The position numbers were made by a program, and so were the translations under genes. The notes below the pieces were generated by a model. It did no database searches. It was not told the origin of the DNA and was given only the letters and a program-made list of their open reading frames with translations. DNA of 7,885 nt from Gemmatimonadota bacterium (lineage in GTDB: Bacteria > Gemmatimonadota > Gemmatimonadetes > Gemmatimonadales > GWC2-71-9). Shown here piece after piece: positions 7,284 to 7,885 of this stretch. The DNA is taken from the NCBI GenBank assembly GCA_003220985.1, contig QHTY01000067.1:1-7885 (forward strand). Direction: 5' to 3'. Within the stretch, counting starts at the first letter, position 1, and each line of letters starts with the position of its first letter.

Positions 7284-7289
7284 AGCATC

Positions 7290-7885
7290 GTGCATAAGCC
7301 GCCGCTGGGGCCGTCCGTGATCACATCGCTTCTCCTCGTGGTTTCTCAACTCAACGCCCAAAACGCTCCCTCACCCGATCCACGCGTCGGACTGCGCGCA
7401 GGCTGGTGGGAGGCCGCCCAGGCCGCCTGGAACATGCGTCTCGTATCGACGAGCCGGCCGCCCGCCGACTTCATTCCGGCGGAGCCGGGCAATTTCGACT
7501 ACATGAATTCGGACCTGGCCTTCACAGGACACTTCGTGATCCAGGGCAACTTCCAGGGCTTCTCGGTGTGGGACATCGCGGATCCCGCTCGCCCCCAGCT
7601 GGTGCATGCGGAGCGGTGCCCCGAACAGCAGAACGACGTGTCGGTCTACAAGAACCTGCTCTTTCTGTCAGGCGAGTCACAGAACGGGCGCGTGGACTGC
7701 GGCGCGCAGGGCATCCAGGAACAGGTCAGCCCGCAGCGCTTCCGCGGCGTCCGCGTGCTCGACATCAGCGATCTCAACCACCCGCGCGTCCTCGCCAACG
7801 TGCAGACCTGCCGCGGGTCCCACACGCACACGCTGGTGACCGATCCAAAGGACACGAGCGCCGTCTACATCTATGTCTCGGGCCA
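7290..7885 (+). CDS. Exported LVIVD-repeat (beta-propeller-like) protein, N-terminal part
   Basis: The first 198 codons of a gene that runs off the right edge. From the GTG start, a signal peptide (basic MHK, core VITSLLLVVSQLNAQ) is followed by the block RVGLRAGWWEAAQAAWNMRL. This and the downstream sequence match a family of exported proteins seen in Gemmatimonadota and Actinomycetota and usually annotated as LVIVD-repeat proteins. Two blade-like repeats are visible: FVIQGNFQGFSVWDIADPA followed by RPQLVHAERC, and RGVRVLDISDLNHPRVLANV followed by QTC. The motif CRGSHTHTLVTDPKD, rich in His and Cys, is strongly kept in this family by recollection, but no enzymatic role is established to my knowledge. 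Four cysteines in an exported protein could form disulfides (inference). It is divergent from the lipoprotein gene across 181 bp. Family assignment is good; function is unknown. Confidence 0.88.
   Translation, partial: MHKPPLGPSVITSLLLVVSQLNAQNAPSPDPRVGLRAGWWEAAQAAWNMRLVSTSRPPADFIPAEPGNFDYMNSDLAFTGHFVIQGNFQGFSVWDIADPARPQLVHAERCPEQQNDVSVYKNLLFLSGESQNGRVDCGAQGIQEQVSPQRFRGVRVLDISDLNHPRVLANVQTCRGSHTHTLVTDPKDTSAVYIYVSG

Larger units (their letters stand above)
7109..7289. promoter_or_regulatory. Divergent intergenic region between lipoprotein and LVIVD-repeat genes
   Basis: These 181 bases lie between two divergently read starts and should carry both promoters. The region contains an inverted repeat at 7166-7205 and a more AT-containing stretch around 7206-7258 (AGTATTAAGC, TTTCTTGATACG). 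GATACG occurs twice, at 7242 and 7250. I found no hexamer pair good enough to call a promoter on either strand. The regulatory role is inferred from position. Confidence 0.4.

Noticed and set aside
7272..7289. ATG at 7272 as start of the LVIVD-repeat gene
   Set aside because: There is no Shine-Dalgarno before it and acidic residues would precede the signal peptide; GTG at 7290 has GGAGAG at a proper distance.
7109..7324. Upstream extension of the lipoprotein frame to an ATG at 7324
   Set aside because: It would place 72 unrelated residues ahead of an intact signal peptide and overlap the divergent LVIVD-repeat gene.

Overview
The window looks like a piece of a GC-rich chromosome (roughly two-thirds G+C by eye). 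It probably comes from a soil or aquatic heterotroph of the Gemmatimonadota or a similar phylum. That placement is an inference from protein style: a 'LVIVD-repeat' exported protein, a lipoprotein with a 'GNxVxxFTGxVTIAL'-type Ig-like module, and a long multi-domain S41 peptidase. No rRNA or other taxonomic marker is present. No tRNA, CRISPR array, insertion sequence or phage gene was found.

Layout. (1) Positions 2473 down to 1, minus strand: the first 824 codons of an exported glycoside hydrolase family 2 enzyme, with both catalytic glutamates visible (Glu413 and Glu513). The gene runs off the left edge. (2) A 53-bp divergent spacer (2474-2526). (3) Positions 2527-3309, plus strand: nagB, glucosamine-6-phosphate deaminase, with a complete active site and allosteric site. 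(4) Positions 3309-5588, plus strand: a 759-residue exported S41-family peptidase. Its GTG start overlaps the nagB TAG stop by one base (TAGTG), so the two genes are very likely co-transcribed and translationally coupled. (5) Positions 5590-5955, plus strand: a remnant holding only the C-terminal third of an alpha/beta hydrolase, without its nucleophile region. (6) Positions 7108 down to 5936, minus strand: a 390-residue lipoprotein with an unassigned N-terminal beta-type domain and a C-terminal Ig-like domain. It converges on, and slightly overlaps, the hydrolase remnant. (7) A 181-bp divergent spacer (7109-7289) containing an 11-bp inverted repeat. (8) From 7290 to the right edge, plus strand: the N-terminal 198 codons of an exported LVIVD-repeat (beta-propeller-like) protein.

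How it may fit together. Family knowledge supports extracytoplasmic glycan cleavage by the GH2 enzyme and cytoplasmic conversion of glucosamine-6-phosphate to fructose-6-phosphate by NagB. The divergent GH2/nagB pair could belong to an amino-sugar utilisation locus, but the GH2 substrate cannot be read from the sequence. No transporter, NagA, kinase or regulator lies in the window. The right half (remnant, lipoprotein, LVIVD protein) has no evident pathway link to the left half. The window shows mostly ordinary accessory metabolism. The points most worth checking are the nagB-S41 coupling, the missing catalytic lysine in the S41 enzyme, the decayed hydrolase, the lipoprotein's unassigned domain and the intergenic inverted repeat.
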